64,000 bases of DNA, taken from NCBI GenBank assembly GCA_964652975.1, contig CAZZCN010000001.1, forward strand, positions 1 to 64,000, read 5' to 3'. Source of the DNA: CAZZCN01 sp964652975. Lineage in GTDB: Bacteria > Bacillota > Clostridia > Saccharofermentanales > UBA5734. Below are positions 15,638 to 25,600 of this stretch, piece by piece; the stretch's first letter is position 1; each line of letters opens with the position of its first letter. Under the pieces are notes generated by a model. The model was not told where the DNA came from. It ran no database searches and was given only the letters and a program-made list of their open reading frames with translations. The position numbers were made by a program, and so were the translations under genes.

Positions 15638-16651
15638 CTACTCTCTTGCAGCCTGTGCCATTGCCAGGATATTTTCTGGCGGAACGTTCGGCAAAATTTC
15701 CTCGTGGCTCGGAGATATAACTATATTGGGTCCCAAAATATCCCGAACACGCCTGACTTCCTCTTTTATTTGCTGCGGGGTGGCATTGACAAAAAAGGTC
15801 TGCGCATCAATTCCGCCCACAAAAGCCAAATCGTTTTTAAATTGCACCAGGCTTTTTGCATCCATGCCAGCAGCCTGTGCCTGTATCGGATGAAGTATAT
15901 CCACCCCGGCATCAATTAAATCCGGGATTATTCTATATATAGATCCACAGGAATGCAGCATTATTTTTTTGTTATACTTTTTTCCGACAGCAATCAATCT
16001 TTTATAAGACGGCAAAATAAATTTTCTGAAATTTTCGGGTGAAATGAACAAATCAAGCTGTGTTCCAAAGTCATTTCCCATAAACATCACATCGCAAAGT
16101 TCTCCTACCCCTGTAAAAAATTTTTCATTCGCTTCTATATAAAAATCCACAATGCGGTTGGTTAAAGCCTCAACAAATATGGGGTTTTCATACATTTGAA
16201 TAAAATAGTTCTCCATTCCCAGATAATCACACATGTTATGAAAAAAAGCACTCCACATTCCCGAAAATATCATTTTGTCCTGATGTTTTTTCATCTCATC
16301 ATATATAAGTGAGAAATCTAAATCCTTTACTTCCGGCCATGGGTGATTATCAATCTCCTTTAAATCTTCTATTCCCGCAAAGCAACCCTCTGAGCTCAAA
16401 TTTACACTTTTATTAATACCATGCCAATAATTAAACATAGGCAGGCCCAAAGGATTTTTGTAACCAAAATCGCCCATATACCAGCGGCAATCATCGTGAA
16501 GAAATTTAAAAATCGCTTCTTCGCTTTCTTCTATATTCCACGCTTTTGAATAAATCGGAACAGTTGCATGATTTGGGTGCCCTGTCCACATCGCTCCAGA
16601 GCCATCGCTTTTGTGATTAAAAATATCCATTACTTTCTGTCTTGAAGTCAT
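15638..16651 (-). CDS. URO-D superfamily protein (methyltransferase-like), first of three
   Basis: A 337-residue protein of the uroporphyrinogen decarboxylase superfamily. It has the TIM-barrel course and the HSCGS motif followed by IIPDLIDAGVDILHPIQ, resembling the zinc-binding HxC of the MtaA/MtbA-type methyltransferases. The third (cysteine) ligand of those enzymes is not evident; a histidine occurs in SPSHEE instead. A role in haem synthesis is unlikely given the setting among glycosidases and the divergence from HemE. It lies between the GH2 gene and the GxGYxYP dockerin gene, with the ribosome site GGAGGAAT before the ATG. Its substrate is unknown. A corrinoid protein partner is not present in the window. 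Confidence 0.85.
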   Translation of the reverse strand: MTSRQKVMDIFNHKSDGSGAMWTGHPNHATVPIYSKAWNIEESEEAIFKFLHDDCRWYMGDFGYKNPLGLPMFNYWHGINKSVNLSSEGCFAGIEDLKEIDNHPWPEVKDLDFSLIYDEMKKHQDKMIFSGMWSAFFHNMCDYLGMENYFIQMYENPIFVEALTNRIVDFYIEANEKFFTGVGELCDVMFMGNDFGTQLDLFISPENFRKFILPSYKRLIAVGKKYNKKIMLHSCGSIYRIIPDLIDAGVDILHPIQAQAAGMDAKSLVQFKNDLAFVGGIDAQTFFVNATPQQIKEEVRRVRDILGPNIVISPSHEEILPNVPPENILAMAQAARE

Positions 16652-16716
16652 TTGTTATTCCTCCGTCAAATTATTTATGAAATCATTCAATGTTCTCGAA
16701 TGGTTTACTATTATTC

Positions 16717-19203
16717 CTATGAATTTAGGCAGCTCACCTTTATATTTGAGTCCCCGTGTATTTCAACTTTTTTCGTTTCGCCAGTTTGTAAATTAAAATA
16801 ATTATCGCTGAACCAGGTGCCATTTTCGCCACTTAGACGAACATTCAATGCCAGGGAGCTGGCACTGATTTTTACAATATTATTGTCTATCTCACAGGAT
16901 AGCCTTGTATCCGGCAGATTCAATTCCTTGTAATCACAAATAAAATCAACGTTTTCATAAAGACTTTCTCCACAGCTATCTGTAATTTTCATAAATATAT
17001 AGCTGTTGTTTGCTTCAAGCTTTATAGTTTCCATTTCATAAAACATTATTTTTTCGTTTCTTTCGAGGTCAATGTGGTTTTTATACGCGTGCTTGACTTC
17101 GCCATCAAAACCCTTGATTTGAATTTCAACAAGACAAGCTTGGTAAGTGTTCAATGTGTCATTTATAGCATAAAAAGACAGCTTATCCGCTTGTACCATA
17201 CAAGACAACAATACGGGAGAATAGGCTTGGCTCACCATTTTATACGACGCTTTTTCTCGGTGGTAATAGTCTACGATTGTCCAGCCACCTGTTCCCCAGC
17301 AGTCATTGTACATCCAAAAAACAACTCCGCTACAAGTAAACTTTCTTCTTCTGAAATGCTCAATCGATTTGCGATAAATATCTCCCTGCATATATTGTGA
17401 ATAGTCAATAAGCTTAGGCACACTTAATTTAACGGTATCAACATAATAACGATTAAGAATTCTATCAATATTACCGTTTTCATAAAAGTTTTCATGATAC
17501 TTCCATACTTGCGAATTCACATCCAGGTCTTTTGAGCCAATGTAATTTTCAACACTTTCAAGATTTGGATAGCTCATAACACCATATTCGCAGCAAAATT
17601 TTGATTTTTCATCATAAAACTGCTTATAATTAGATGCCACATCATTGTCCTCACTAAGCCAAAAGCCCCAGCTATGGCTGTCCCCTTCTAAATGAGAATT
17701 GTGATTTCCTGTACCGGCATCTCCATAGGGGCTACTCACCCGGTATATCCTCTTGCCATCATATTTTTCATAAAACGACGGAAGTATTGTCTCATAAATA
17801 TTCTTGCCATAAAATTTATCAACTGTGCCTAATGGATATTGATGTGTCCAGTTGATTTCATTATTACCACACCAAAGAACAATGCTTGAGAAATTTCGAT
17901 ATTCCTTAAATATATAGGTAAACTCTCTGTTTAACTCCTCTACAAATCCTTCATTATCATCGGGATAATAAGCATTTGCAAAAATAAAATCGTGCCATAC
18001 CATAATGCCATATCTGGCACAAATTTCAAAAAACACCTTGTCCTCATAAATACCGCCACCCCAGATTCTAAGCATATTAAAATTTGCATCGGCAGCCTTT
18101 TTTATCAGGTTTTCATAGCTTGATCGTGTTACATTTGCAGGAAGTGCATCAGCCGGAATCCAATTTGCACCCTTGCAGAAAATCTTTTCTCCATTGATTG
18201 CAATAATAAAAGATTTCCCTTCATCATCAGTTATAAATTCCTCAATAAGTTCCACCCGTCTTATTCCGTGCAAAACATTGGCAGAGCTAAGGCAGATTGC
18301 ATTTTTCAAAACCTTGAAATTAATTTCATATAGATTTTGCTCTCCATATCCGTTTGGCCACCATAGCTTGGGATTGGCTATTTTTTTTCGGAATGTGATA
18401 ATATTTTGGTTTGTTGTCACCAGTTCTTCTGATGAAAATTTAGCATTTACTGTATCCTCACCATCAAAAATATTGACATCGAAGGTTAGCTCTTCATTAT
18501 TATCAGAATTTAATTCAACTTCGATACAAAGTTCTACCTCGCCGCCACTTAAAAAATTGTCGTAAACATAAATATTTTCAATGCTGGTATTGTCAATTTC
18601 TCTAAGCTCCACCCCTCTCCAGATACCGCAGGTTAAAAGTCTTTGCCCCCAATCCCAGCGAAAGCAGTATTGCGGTTTTCTGAGAAAAATACGTCTGAAA
18701 TCCTGGTCGTATTTTAAAGGAATTCCATGGTCATATTTCTCAATCTTTTCAAAACTTGACAAGGAGTTCAAGCCACAATCAATTTTTACATAAATAGTGT
18801 TTCCGCCCTCTGCCAAATAATTGGTAACATCAGCTTTAAACGGGATAAAAGCGTTGGTATGATGTCCTATTAAAATCTCATTCAAATAAATATCTGCGTT
18901 CAAGTCAAGACCCTCAAAAAACAGTTCATATTTTTTATCAGACCCGCCCTTGAAAATAAATTGTTTTTTGTACCACCACTCTTTTTCTTCTGTCCACAGA
19001 TATTTTTCAAAGTTATCGGCTAAAAGTGGATTATTGATAATTCCACTATCAATCAAAGCATTGTGAATATCCCCGGGAACTTTGCATTTAAGCCATTCAC
19101 CCTCTTTTTGCATTCTGTTATAATCAGAGGTGTCATAGTCAAAGCCTTTTAATTCCCATGTTCCGTCTAAGCATATATTTTTTGCATGTTGATAAGAAAC
19201 CAT
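16717..19203 (-). CDS. GH2 family beta-mannosidase
   Basis: An 828-residue GH2 enzyme with jelly roll, Ig-like and barrel domains and a C-terminal beta domain. The acid/base is in VLWCGNNEINW (E449) and the nucleophile in FCCEYGVMSYP (E539). The motif WWPNGYGEQNLYE and the CGNNE form are characteristic of beta-mannosidases, which remove terminal beta-mannose from mannans or N-glycan cores. No signal peptide, so cytoplasmic. GGAGG immediately abuts an upstream ATG (19209), so I prefer the second ATG (19203), six bases after the ribosome site. It lies a few bases after the GH3 gene and is co-transcribed with GH3 and GH38. Confidence 0.93.
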   Translation of the reverse strand: MVSYQHAKNICLDGTWELKGFDYDTSDYNRMQKEGEWLKCKVPGDIHNALIDSGIINNPLLADNFEKYLWTEEKEWWYKKQFIFKGGSDKKYELFFEGLDLNADIYLNEILIGHHTNAFIPFKADVTNYLAEGGNTIYVKIDCGLNSLSSFEKIEKYDHGIPLKYDQDFRRIFLRKPQYCFRWDWGQRLLTCGIWRGVELREIDNTSIENIYVYDNFLSGGEVELCIEVELNSDNNEELTFDVNIFDGEDTVNAKFSSEELVTTNQNIITFRKKIANPKLWWPNGYGEQNLYEINFKVLKNAICLSSANVLHGIRRVELIEEFITDDEGKSFIIAINGEKIFCKGANWIPADALPANVTRSSYENLIKKAADANFNMLRIWGGGIYEDKVFFEICARYGIMVWHDFIFANAYYPDDNEGFVEELNREFTYIFKEYRNFSSIVLWCGNNEINWTHQYPLGTVDKFYGKNIYETILPSFYEKYDGKRIYRVSSPYGDAGTGNHNSHLEGDSHSWGFWLSEDNDVASNYKQFYDEKSKFCCEYGVMSYPNLESVENYIGSKDLDVNSQVWKYHENFYENGNIDRILNRYYVDTVKLSVPKLIDYSQYMQGDIYRKSIEHFRRRKFTCSGVVFWMYNDCWGTGGWTIVDYYHREKASYKMVSQAYSPVLLSCMVQADKLSFYAINDTLNTYQACLVEIQIKGFDGEVKHAYKNHIDLERNEKIMFYEMETIKLEANNSYIFMKITDSCGESLYENVDFICDYKELNLPDTRLSCEIDNNIVKISASSLALNVRLSGENGTWFSDNYFNLQTGETKKVEIHGDSNIKVSCLNS

Positions 19204-19216
19204 TTTCATCCTCCAC

Positions 19217-21496
19217 TTAAATTATTAAATCAGTTGACAGACTTGCTCGACTGTCTTCACCGCAAAAAAGCCTGATTGTGCCAGGTTCGACAGTAAATTT
19301 CATTGATATATCCCATATTCCCAGTTCATTCTTGCCTAATATAAATTCAACAACTCTGCTTTCGTTCTTTTCGAGCCACAGTTTTTTAAAGCCTTTCAGC
19401 TCTTTTACCCGCCTTGTCACTGTAGCTTGCAAGTCCTTTATATAGAGTTGAGCTACCGTAAAACCGCCAATATTTCCTGCATTTTTAACGTTGACTGTAA
19501 TACTGACACTTTGACCGTTTTCTATATTTTCAGCATTGATTTCTTCAGTTACAACCTTTAAATCGCTATATTCAAAGACAGTATAGGAAAGTCCGTAGCC
19601 AAAAGGATAAAGCGAAGCCCTTTTCATATCAATATAAGACCTGTCTGCTCCTGTTTCCTTATAATTATAGTATGTCGGCAGTAAAAAGGAGCTTCGTGGA
19701 ACGGACACACTTAAATGACCGCTCGGATTGATTTTCCCGAAAATAATCTCGGCAATTGCCTGCCCACCCAAGGGGCCCGGGTAAAAGGAGCATAATAAAG
19801 CGGTGGTTCTTCTGGATATTTCCTCAATTGCATTTGGTCTGCCCTGAATCAATACAGTTATAACAGGCTTTTCAATGTCAAACATTAAATTTGCAAGCTC
19901 GTTTTGCAAACCGCCAAGCTGCAGGTTTGCAACATCAACCCCCTCGCCGCAATCCATTTCAGTAGGGTTTTCATAGGAAACAACCGCCCCTGTTTTGTCC
20001 GTTATAATGTCAAAATTTCTTTTGCTCGATGTTCCGAGAGCAAGAATAACAACATCGGCCTCATTGGCAATTTTAACAGCCTCTTCAAAGCCTTCCCTGC
20101 CATCTCCTCTTATATCACAGCCCTTGGCATAGCTTATTATCGCACCGTCATAAGCAATTCTTCTGATTCCATCAAGAATGGTTATTCCATTTTCAGTATC
20201 AATTGGTGGCGTGTAGTCTCCGAGTTGATTATATATATTATCTGCATTAGGTCCTATAATCGCAATTTTCTTAAAATTGTTGGATAAAGGCAGTAAATTA
20301 TCCTTGTTTTCAAGTAAAACAATGGATTCTCTGGCAATTTTTAGAGATATATCATTATTTTCATAATTGATTTGATTTGAAATATCTTCTTCAACAAATG
20401 GATTGTCAAAAAGTCCCAAGCTATATTTCAAGGAAAGTACCCGTCTTACAGATCTGTTAATGTCCTCCTCTGAAACGAAGCCCTGTTCAACCGCTTTTTC
20501 CAATAATGTAAAACTATAATCCCACAGACTAAGGTCCACTCCGCTTGATAATGCCAAGGCACCTGCTTTTATTGCATCTCCGGTTAATATGGTAAGACCA
20601 TCAACGGCATATCCGTCCGCCATAACGATACCCTCAAAATTGAATTCAGAACGCAAAACATCGATTAAAAGCTCCTTGTTTGCATTACACGGTATACCGT
20701 CAATTTCATTATATGCCGCCATACAACCCATCACATTTGCCTCACAGCAAGCCTTCATGGTCGGTAAATGGATTTCCCTTAGCTCTCTTTTGCCGATATT
20801 GGCAGGGTTCGCATTAATGCCACCCTGACATTCACCCTGTCCGCAAAAATGTTTTGCCACTGCGGCGAGATGGTCTTTATCAAAACAGCCATCCTGAGTA
20901 TTGCCCTGGCAGCCTGTTACAACGGCTTTCGCCATTTTCGATGACAAATACGGGTCTTCCCCGAAACACTCTTCGCTTCTTCCCCATCTCGGATCACGAA
21001 GCATATCAAGTATTGATACAAGAGTCGCACCCATGCCACATTTTTTTACCTGTTTCGCACATACATCATAGCTCTTTTCAATAAGCGAAGGGTTGAAGGT
21101 GCAGCCCATAGCCAATATTGAGGGTAACAGATATCCGTCAAGCATCATATTACCATGCGGACTGTCGGTAGTCATAAGGACAGGGATTCCAAGCCGGGTA
21201 TTTTCTTTTATATACCGCTGAAGCTTGTTAACAGCCTTCGCAGCCATATCATAGGTAATACCTGTTTCATAGGTAACCGCCGACCATGGGTCCGCTCTCA
21301 AAAAACCGTATAATGCTCCCATGCCATCAAATTTCAGAACTTCATTTTTAAACTCCTCGGTAAGTTCTATATCGTCACCAACACGTTTATAGGCGTTCCA
21401 GCCATACATGCGTTGATTCAGCTGACCTACCTTTTCGTTTAACGTCATCCTTGATAAAAGTTCTTCCACCTGACCTTGAATTTTCATATTCACCAT
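19217..21496 (-). CDS. GH3 family beta-glycosidase
   Basis: A 759-residue GH3 enzyme with the common three-domain layout: barrel (about 1-330), alpha/beta sandwich (about 390-600) and fibronectin III-like C-terminal domain (about 670-750). The nucleophile aspartate is D294 in VMADGYAVDG. Other conserved motifs are MTTDSPHG, RDPRWGRSEECFGEDPYL and AKHFCGQG. Family members of this build are usually beta-glucosidases or beta-xylosidases; specificity cannot be read here. No signal peptide. The ribosome site AAAGGAG is eight bases before the ATG. Between GH38 upstream and GH2 downstream, it probably acts on the same imported oligosaccharides. Confidence 0.94.
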   Translation of the reverse strand: MVNMKIQGQVEELLSRMTLNEKVGQLNQRMYGWNAYKRVGDDIELTEEFKNEVLKFDGMGALYGFLRADPWSAVTYETGITYDMAAKAVNKLQRYIKENTRLGIPVLMTTDSPHGNMMLDGYLLPSILAMGCTFNPSLIEKSYDVCAKQVKKCGMGATLVSILDMLRDPRWGRSEECFGEDPYLSSKMAKAVVTGCQGNTQDGCFDKDHLAAVAKHFCGQGECQGGINANPANIGKRELREIHLPTMKACCEANVMGCMAAYNEIDGIPCNANKELLIDVLRSEFNFEGIVMADGYAVDGLTILTGDAIKAGALALSSGVDLSLWDYSFTLLEKAVEQGFVSEEDINRSVRRVLSLKYSLGLFDNPFVEEDISNQINYENNDISLKIARESIVLLENKDNLLPLSNNFKKIAIIGPNADNIYNQLGDYTPPIDTENGITILDGIRRIAYDGAIISYAKGCDIRGDGREGFEEAVKIANEADVVILALGTSSKRNFDIITDKTGAVVSYENPTEMDCGEGVDVANLQLGGLQNELANLMFDIEKPVITVLIQGRPNAIEEISRRTTALLCSFYPGPLGGQAIAEIIFGKINPSGHLSVSVPRSSFLLPTYYNYKETGADRSYIDMKRASLYPFGYGLSYTVFEYSDLKVVTEEINAENIENGQSVSITVNVKNAGNIGGFTVAQLYIKDLQATVTRRVKELKGFKKLWLEKNESRVVEFILGKNELGIWDISMKFTVEPGTIRLFCGEDSRASLSTDLII

Positions 21497-21608
21497 TATT
21501 TACACTCCTTTGCGGCATCTACCTTACCTGTTACCATTTTTAGTTCACTACATGTAATCGAATCATAAAGCTATATCAGTGAATCCATATTTTCAATTTT
21601 GAAAATCA

Positions 21609-24437
21609 TTATCTTTGTTCTTGAAATGCAATTTTAATTGTAATAACTTCATTGGGTTTTAGAGCAAATTCAACTTTATTATCTTTCAAGCTAAGAATCC
21701 CCTCTGTTGATTGTTCAACTATATCCACTATCTGTGCTGAAAGGATTTTTTCATTTATAATAATTGCACCTGCCCCTCCATTTCCTGAAACATCAAACAC
21801 TCTTATAATGAATCCACTGTCTGAATCCTCAGGTAATTTAACTGTTGAGACAGATATTTCACCCTGCGTTTGAATAAAACTTTTTTCCAAAGGAAGACTT
21901 CCCTTATGTGCAGTATTTGAGAAATATATTAACGGATGAGCAAAAGACGATAATTTATTATATAAATCCTCTTTTTTCATATAATCAGCTGCAATTCCAA
22001 TTGTGGTGGTAGAAAGTCCATATTCTGGAAATTGGTCCGGAAATTGGGAACTGCGAAGCAATGTCATACCAAGCGAATTATTTTCTCCACAAAATGCGTA
22101 AGTATTGTCAGAAAACAAGGCAATCCCTAAATTGTCCTTTTTGTGCTCGGCATAGGCAAATCCTATTGAAGGCACATCACGCTTATCAGCCTTTCTAACA
22201 ATGGTTCCAAAAGGAATCTGATAAGTATATTCATCGGTTTCAAAACAAAAAGGAACACAGAATTTCAGAGATGGAATTCCTGTTTTTTCGTTATAGGTCT
22301 CAAGCCAGTTACAGTCAATTTTGTATTTCAGCAAATCACTGTCCTTGTCCAGACTGAGAACAACATTAATATTTGAGTTATTATATGGAATGCTGTAAGA
22401 AATATTATGCCTGAGCCTGCCTCCATAATTGTGCGAGGTTATAAACACATTTTGTGTTTCATTAAGATTGATTGTTTTTGATGGATACCCCTCAACCCAG
22501 GCACTTACAGGCATACCGGTTCCTAGTTTATGATTATACTCTGTCAGATTGAAATATGCCGATTTCCCATTTATTGATTCTTTTCCTGTTTTCTTATTAT
22601 ATAAAGAAACAAGCATCATATTATCATCAAAAACCGCCTTGATTGATTCATTTTCAAGAACATTGTTATTATAAATCTCTATTCTTGGATTTGTATCAGG
22701 CTGCATAATTGACGAAAAGCTGTCTTTTTGCTTTTCGTTGACAATGTAAGTATTGTATCCAAAAGATTTCACCTTTGCAAAGATAAGCAGCTTGGTAAAG
22801 GTATGTTGCCAGAATTCGGCTGTTTCTTTTATTTCAAAACAGACATTTTCGTTATTTATGTCCTTAATGTCAATCTGGCTTATTTTCCCGGGATAATCCC
22901 AAATGGTCACCTCAACAGTCTCACAGCGTTCATATTGAGTGGGATTGTAAATGTGGAATATTCTCCTTTTGCCATTGCCTCTTTCGGGAAACAGGATGTG
23001 ATTTATGCTCACATTGGAGCTTATGGTATCCCAGGAACCTTTAAAGCCGACCCCTGCGCCTTCAGATGACGATGTCAGGTCAAGCTCATCTATAAAGGAG
23101 GAGGTATCAATACAGTCTGCAAACTCCGTCAATGCCCTTGTGCGTCCAGTATAAGTATAGCCAAGCGCTTCCTGGAAAATCCCTAACGCATATTCTCTTG
23201 TTTCTCGTACTCCTGAACCTGGCAATATATCATGAAACTGATTGAACAAGACTTTTTCCCATGATTTCTTGTAGTTTTGGGAGTAAGGCTGTCCGTTTGC
23301 AAAATTAACCGAAAGCGATGTTATGGCCTCTGATGCAAACAGATTGTTTTCTGCTGTTTTATTGGCCATTTTTATCCTTGATTGAGAAGAATAGCAGGCG
23401 GTAAACACATAGTTCAATTCGCCTTCTACTTTAGGAAAGCGGTCCTTGTTCTTTTCTAATTCCTTAAAGAAATTCAAAAAGGAACTAAACTCGACTTTCG
23501 GAGCAACAGGCCAGTTTGACATATCAATTATACACTCTATGTCCCGTCTTGTCGGACCACCGCCATGGTCACCAACCCCATAAACCACAAGAGCAGCTTC
23601 AATATTATTTTCGTAGCAAAAGCTTGGAACTTTTGCCAAAAGATCAGATGATATCCTGGTGTTATACCATGCAGGCTCTCTGTAAACAAGGACACTTTTT
23701 CCTGAGGGGGAATACCAGTTATATATATTATGTCCATTATAGCCGCGGCAATGATAATAATACTTTACATTGCCATTATTTAATACTTCGGGGACAGACG
23801 AATTATGCCCAAATGTATCGGGTTCAAAATCAAGTGCCAGGTCATCGCCTTTTATCGAAAATTTTTCTTCAAAATACTTTTTGGTGTAGAGTATTTGTCT
23901 TGCCATGCTTTCGCCATTCGGCATATTTTTGTCTGCTTCCACCCAGGTTGATGCTGTGATTTCCCAGCGTCCTTCGCAAACTCTCTTTTTTATCTGTTCA
24001 AACATCAATGGGTCATATTCTTCGACAATCTTATAAGTAGACGCCTGCGATTGAGAATAAATGAACTGTGGGTATTCATCCATTAATTTAAGCATTGTTC
24101 TGAATGTGTCAAGTGTTATGGCAATTGTTTCATTGAAGCCCCACATCCAGTTCATATCAATATGAGCATGAGAGGCGCAGTAGAGAGTTAGTTTTTTCGC
24201 TTCATTGCTGATTGGCAAAAGCATCTCCTCACACTTTTCTGCAACTTTTGTTGTAATTGCTTCGTTTTCCTTAAAGGAGGTGTAAAGAAAATGCGTAGCT
24301 TTCTTTATAATCTCGTCAAAAGCCCCATCCTTGATTTTTGAAAGTTCGGCAGCATAGACAAGCTCTGCTACAACCCTTTGCGCATAATAGCATTTTGCAT
24401 TTTCCTTTAATTCAATAATATTGTCATAAAAGCTCAT
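21609..24437 (-). CDS. GH38 family alpha-mannosidase
   Basis: A 942-residue GH38 enzyme. The zinc-binding motif HAHIDMNWMWG begins at H90 (with D94), and the nucleophile is D207 in FEPDTFGHN. A three-helix linker (HDILPGSG, conserved in the family) and the C-terminal beta domains follow. GH38 enzymes release alpha-mannose from high-mannose N-glycans and related mannosides with retention. No signal peptide, so it acts on imported or internal glycans. AGGGGA precedes the ATG at 24437. It begins 11 bp after the stop of the URO-D-like gene and precedes GH3. It is the strongest indication that the block targets a mannose-rich glycan. Confidence 0.95.
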   Translation of the reverse strand: MSFYDNIIELKENAKCYYAQRVVAELVYAAELSKIKDGAFDEIIKKATHFLYTSFKENEAITTKVAEKCEEMLLPISNEAKKLTLYCASHAHIDMNWMWGFNETIAITLDTFRTMLKLMDEYPQFIYSQSQASTYKIVEEYDPLMFEQIKKRVCEGRWEITASTWVEADKNMPNGESMARQILYTKKYFEEKFSIKGDDLALDFEPDTFGHNSSVPEVLNNGNVKYYYHCRGYNGHNIYNWYSPSGKSVLVYREPAWYNTRISSDLLAKVPSFCYENNIEAALVVYGVGDHGGGPTRRDIECIIDMSNWPVAPKVEFSSFLNFFKELEKNKDRFPKVEGELNYVFTACYSSQSRIKMANKTAENNLFASEAITSLSVNFANGQPYSQNYKKSWEKVLFNQFHDILPGSGVRETREYALGIFQEALGYTYTGRTRALTEFADCIDTSSFIDELDLTSSSEGAGVGFKGSWDTISSNVSINHILFPERGNGKRRIFHIYNPTQYERCETVEVTIWDYPGKISQIDIKDINNENVCFEIKETAEFWQHTFTKLLIFAKVKSFGYNTYIVNEKQKDSFSSIMQPDTNPRIEIYNNNVLENESIKAVFDDNMMLVSLYNKKTGKESINGKSAYFNLTEYNHKLGTGMPVSAWVEGYPSKTINLNETQNVFITSHNYGGRLRHNISYSIPYNNSNINVVLSLDKDSDLLKYKIDCNWLETYNEKTGIPSLKFCVPFCFETDEYTYQIPFGTIVRKADKRDVPSIGFAYAEHKKDNLGIALFSDNTYAFCGENNSLGMTLLRSSQFPDQFPEYGLSTTTIGIAADYMKKEDLYNKLSSFAHPLIYFSNTAHKGSLPLEKSFIQTQGEISVSTVKLPEDSDSGFIIRVFDVSGNGGAGAIIINEKILSAQIVDIVEQSTEGILSLKDNKVEFALKPNEVITIKIAFQEQR

Positions 24438-24448
24438 ATATTCCCCTG

Positions 24449-25576
24449 CTATCTTTCATTTGATTTTTTTGTATTATATTTTTTTATACTTTCACACAAT
24501 GCCTTTACATTTTCGGCAGAAATTTGATAGAACATATAGTCGCTTGCCGCTAAAATCAGTTTTCGTCCTTCTGCTTCTCGAAGTGCCGTAAAGCAATGCT
24601 CCTCAATCTCCTGGGGTGTGGCGTTTAACAAGACATCAAGTCCGATATTCCCACGAACACAAATTTTCTCATCTAATTTGGTTAAAGCATCTGCCAGGGA
24701 TTTTACATTACCAACAGGAGCCATGCTGAGTGTTTCAAAAAGGTCGATACCCATTTGATTAAAATATCCATTTGAAAGCATCGGCTCAATTGGAGAACAA
24801 ATATGTGAATAAACCAAAAGCCCTCTTTTATGTGCTTCATCTGTTATGATTTTACTATATGGAACTATAAATTCTTCATAGTATCTGGGTGAGATGATTT
24901 CAGAAGCAGGCGCACCCAAAAATATAAAATCTGCTCCGCCTTTTTGGCAACAGTCCATTAGTTTTAAATCAAGTGCAAGGATTTTATCCATAAGTATTTT
25001 GGCACGCTCGGGATAATCATTTACCAGAAACAACGTATCCACAGTATTTGACCAGGATAAAAGCTCATACGGCTGAGCCCCCCATTGTAACGACAGGGCT
25101 CCCCTGTCTCCAATATGATCTGAAATCTGCTTTACAAAATTGGTGAGTGGTGATAAGTCCGCTTCAAGAGAGCCATCCAGAAACCATTCAAATGCATCCC
25201 AGTCCTCATACTCTTCTACCGGGTTTTTAGTTGGTGGTGCACCATTTCTCTTTTCCTCAACACTTTCCTTGATAAGAGTTCCTTTAGGGGTGACCAATTC
25301 TTGTTTTCTGAACCATTTTTCACCGACAATTTCATCTCGGACTGTTTTAAAACCCAACTCTGGATTGCAATAAGAGGCGTCGGGCAACCCGACGTTAAAA
25401 AGTGGTATCATATCAAATTGCTCTGTTGTGTATATTGTATCGTCAAGTGAGGTTGTGCAATTCCACTCCTTGCCAACAATCTTTGTGTCAAAACCTGAAC
25501 CTGAACCTATCTGAGGGGATGCAAATTTTTCTCCGCCATTTTTCACATATTCAACAAATTGTTCTCTTTTAGTCAT
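24449..25576 (-). CDS. URO-D superfamily protein (methyltransferase-like), second of three
   Basis: A 375-residue URO-D superfamily protein. The HxC pair appears as SHICSPIEP, and the barrel motifs LQWGAQPYELL and VRGNIGLDVLL are visible. It is distant from the other two copies in the window, so the three are not recent duplicates. As with the others, the setting (between a GxGYxYP lipoprotein and an alpha-mannosidase) argues against porphyrin metabolism. Methyl transfer, decarboxylation or a sugar-related reaction remain open. GGTGA lies six bases before the ATG at 25576, and the lipoprotein gene ends 24 bp upstream. Confidence 0.82.
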   Translation of the reverse strand: MTKREQFVEYVKNGGEKFASPQIGSGSGFDTKIVGKEWNCTTSLDDTIYTTEQFDMIPLFNVGLPDASYCNPELGFKTVRDEIVGEKWFRKQELVTPKGTLIKESVEEKRNGAPPTKNPVEEYEDWDAFEWFLDGSLEADLSPLTNFVKQISDHIGDRGALSLQWGAQPYELLSWSNTVDTLFLVNDYPERAKILMDKILALDLKLMDCCQKGGADFIFLGAPASEIISPRYYEEFIVPYSKIITDEAHKRGLLVYSHICSPIEPMLSNGYFNQMGIDLFETLSMAPVGNVKSLADALTKLDEKICVRGNIGLDVLLNATPQEIEEHCFTALREAEGRKLILAASDYMFYQISAENVKALCESIKKYNTKKSNER

Positions 25577-25600
25577 ATTAATTCACCATTCTCCTTGTTT

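Noticed and set aside
15638..16651. Calling the URO-D-like genes hemE
   Set aside because: Sequence is far from true HemE, three copies exist, and the HxC motif and glycan context point elsewhere.
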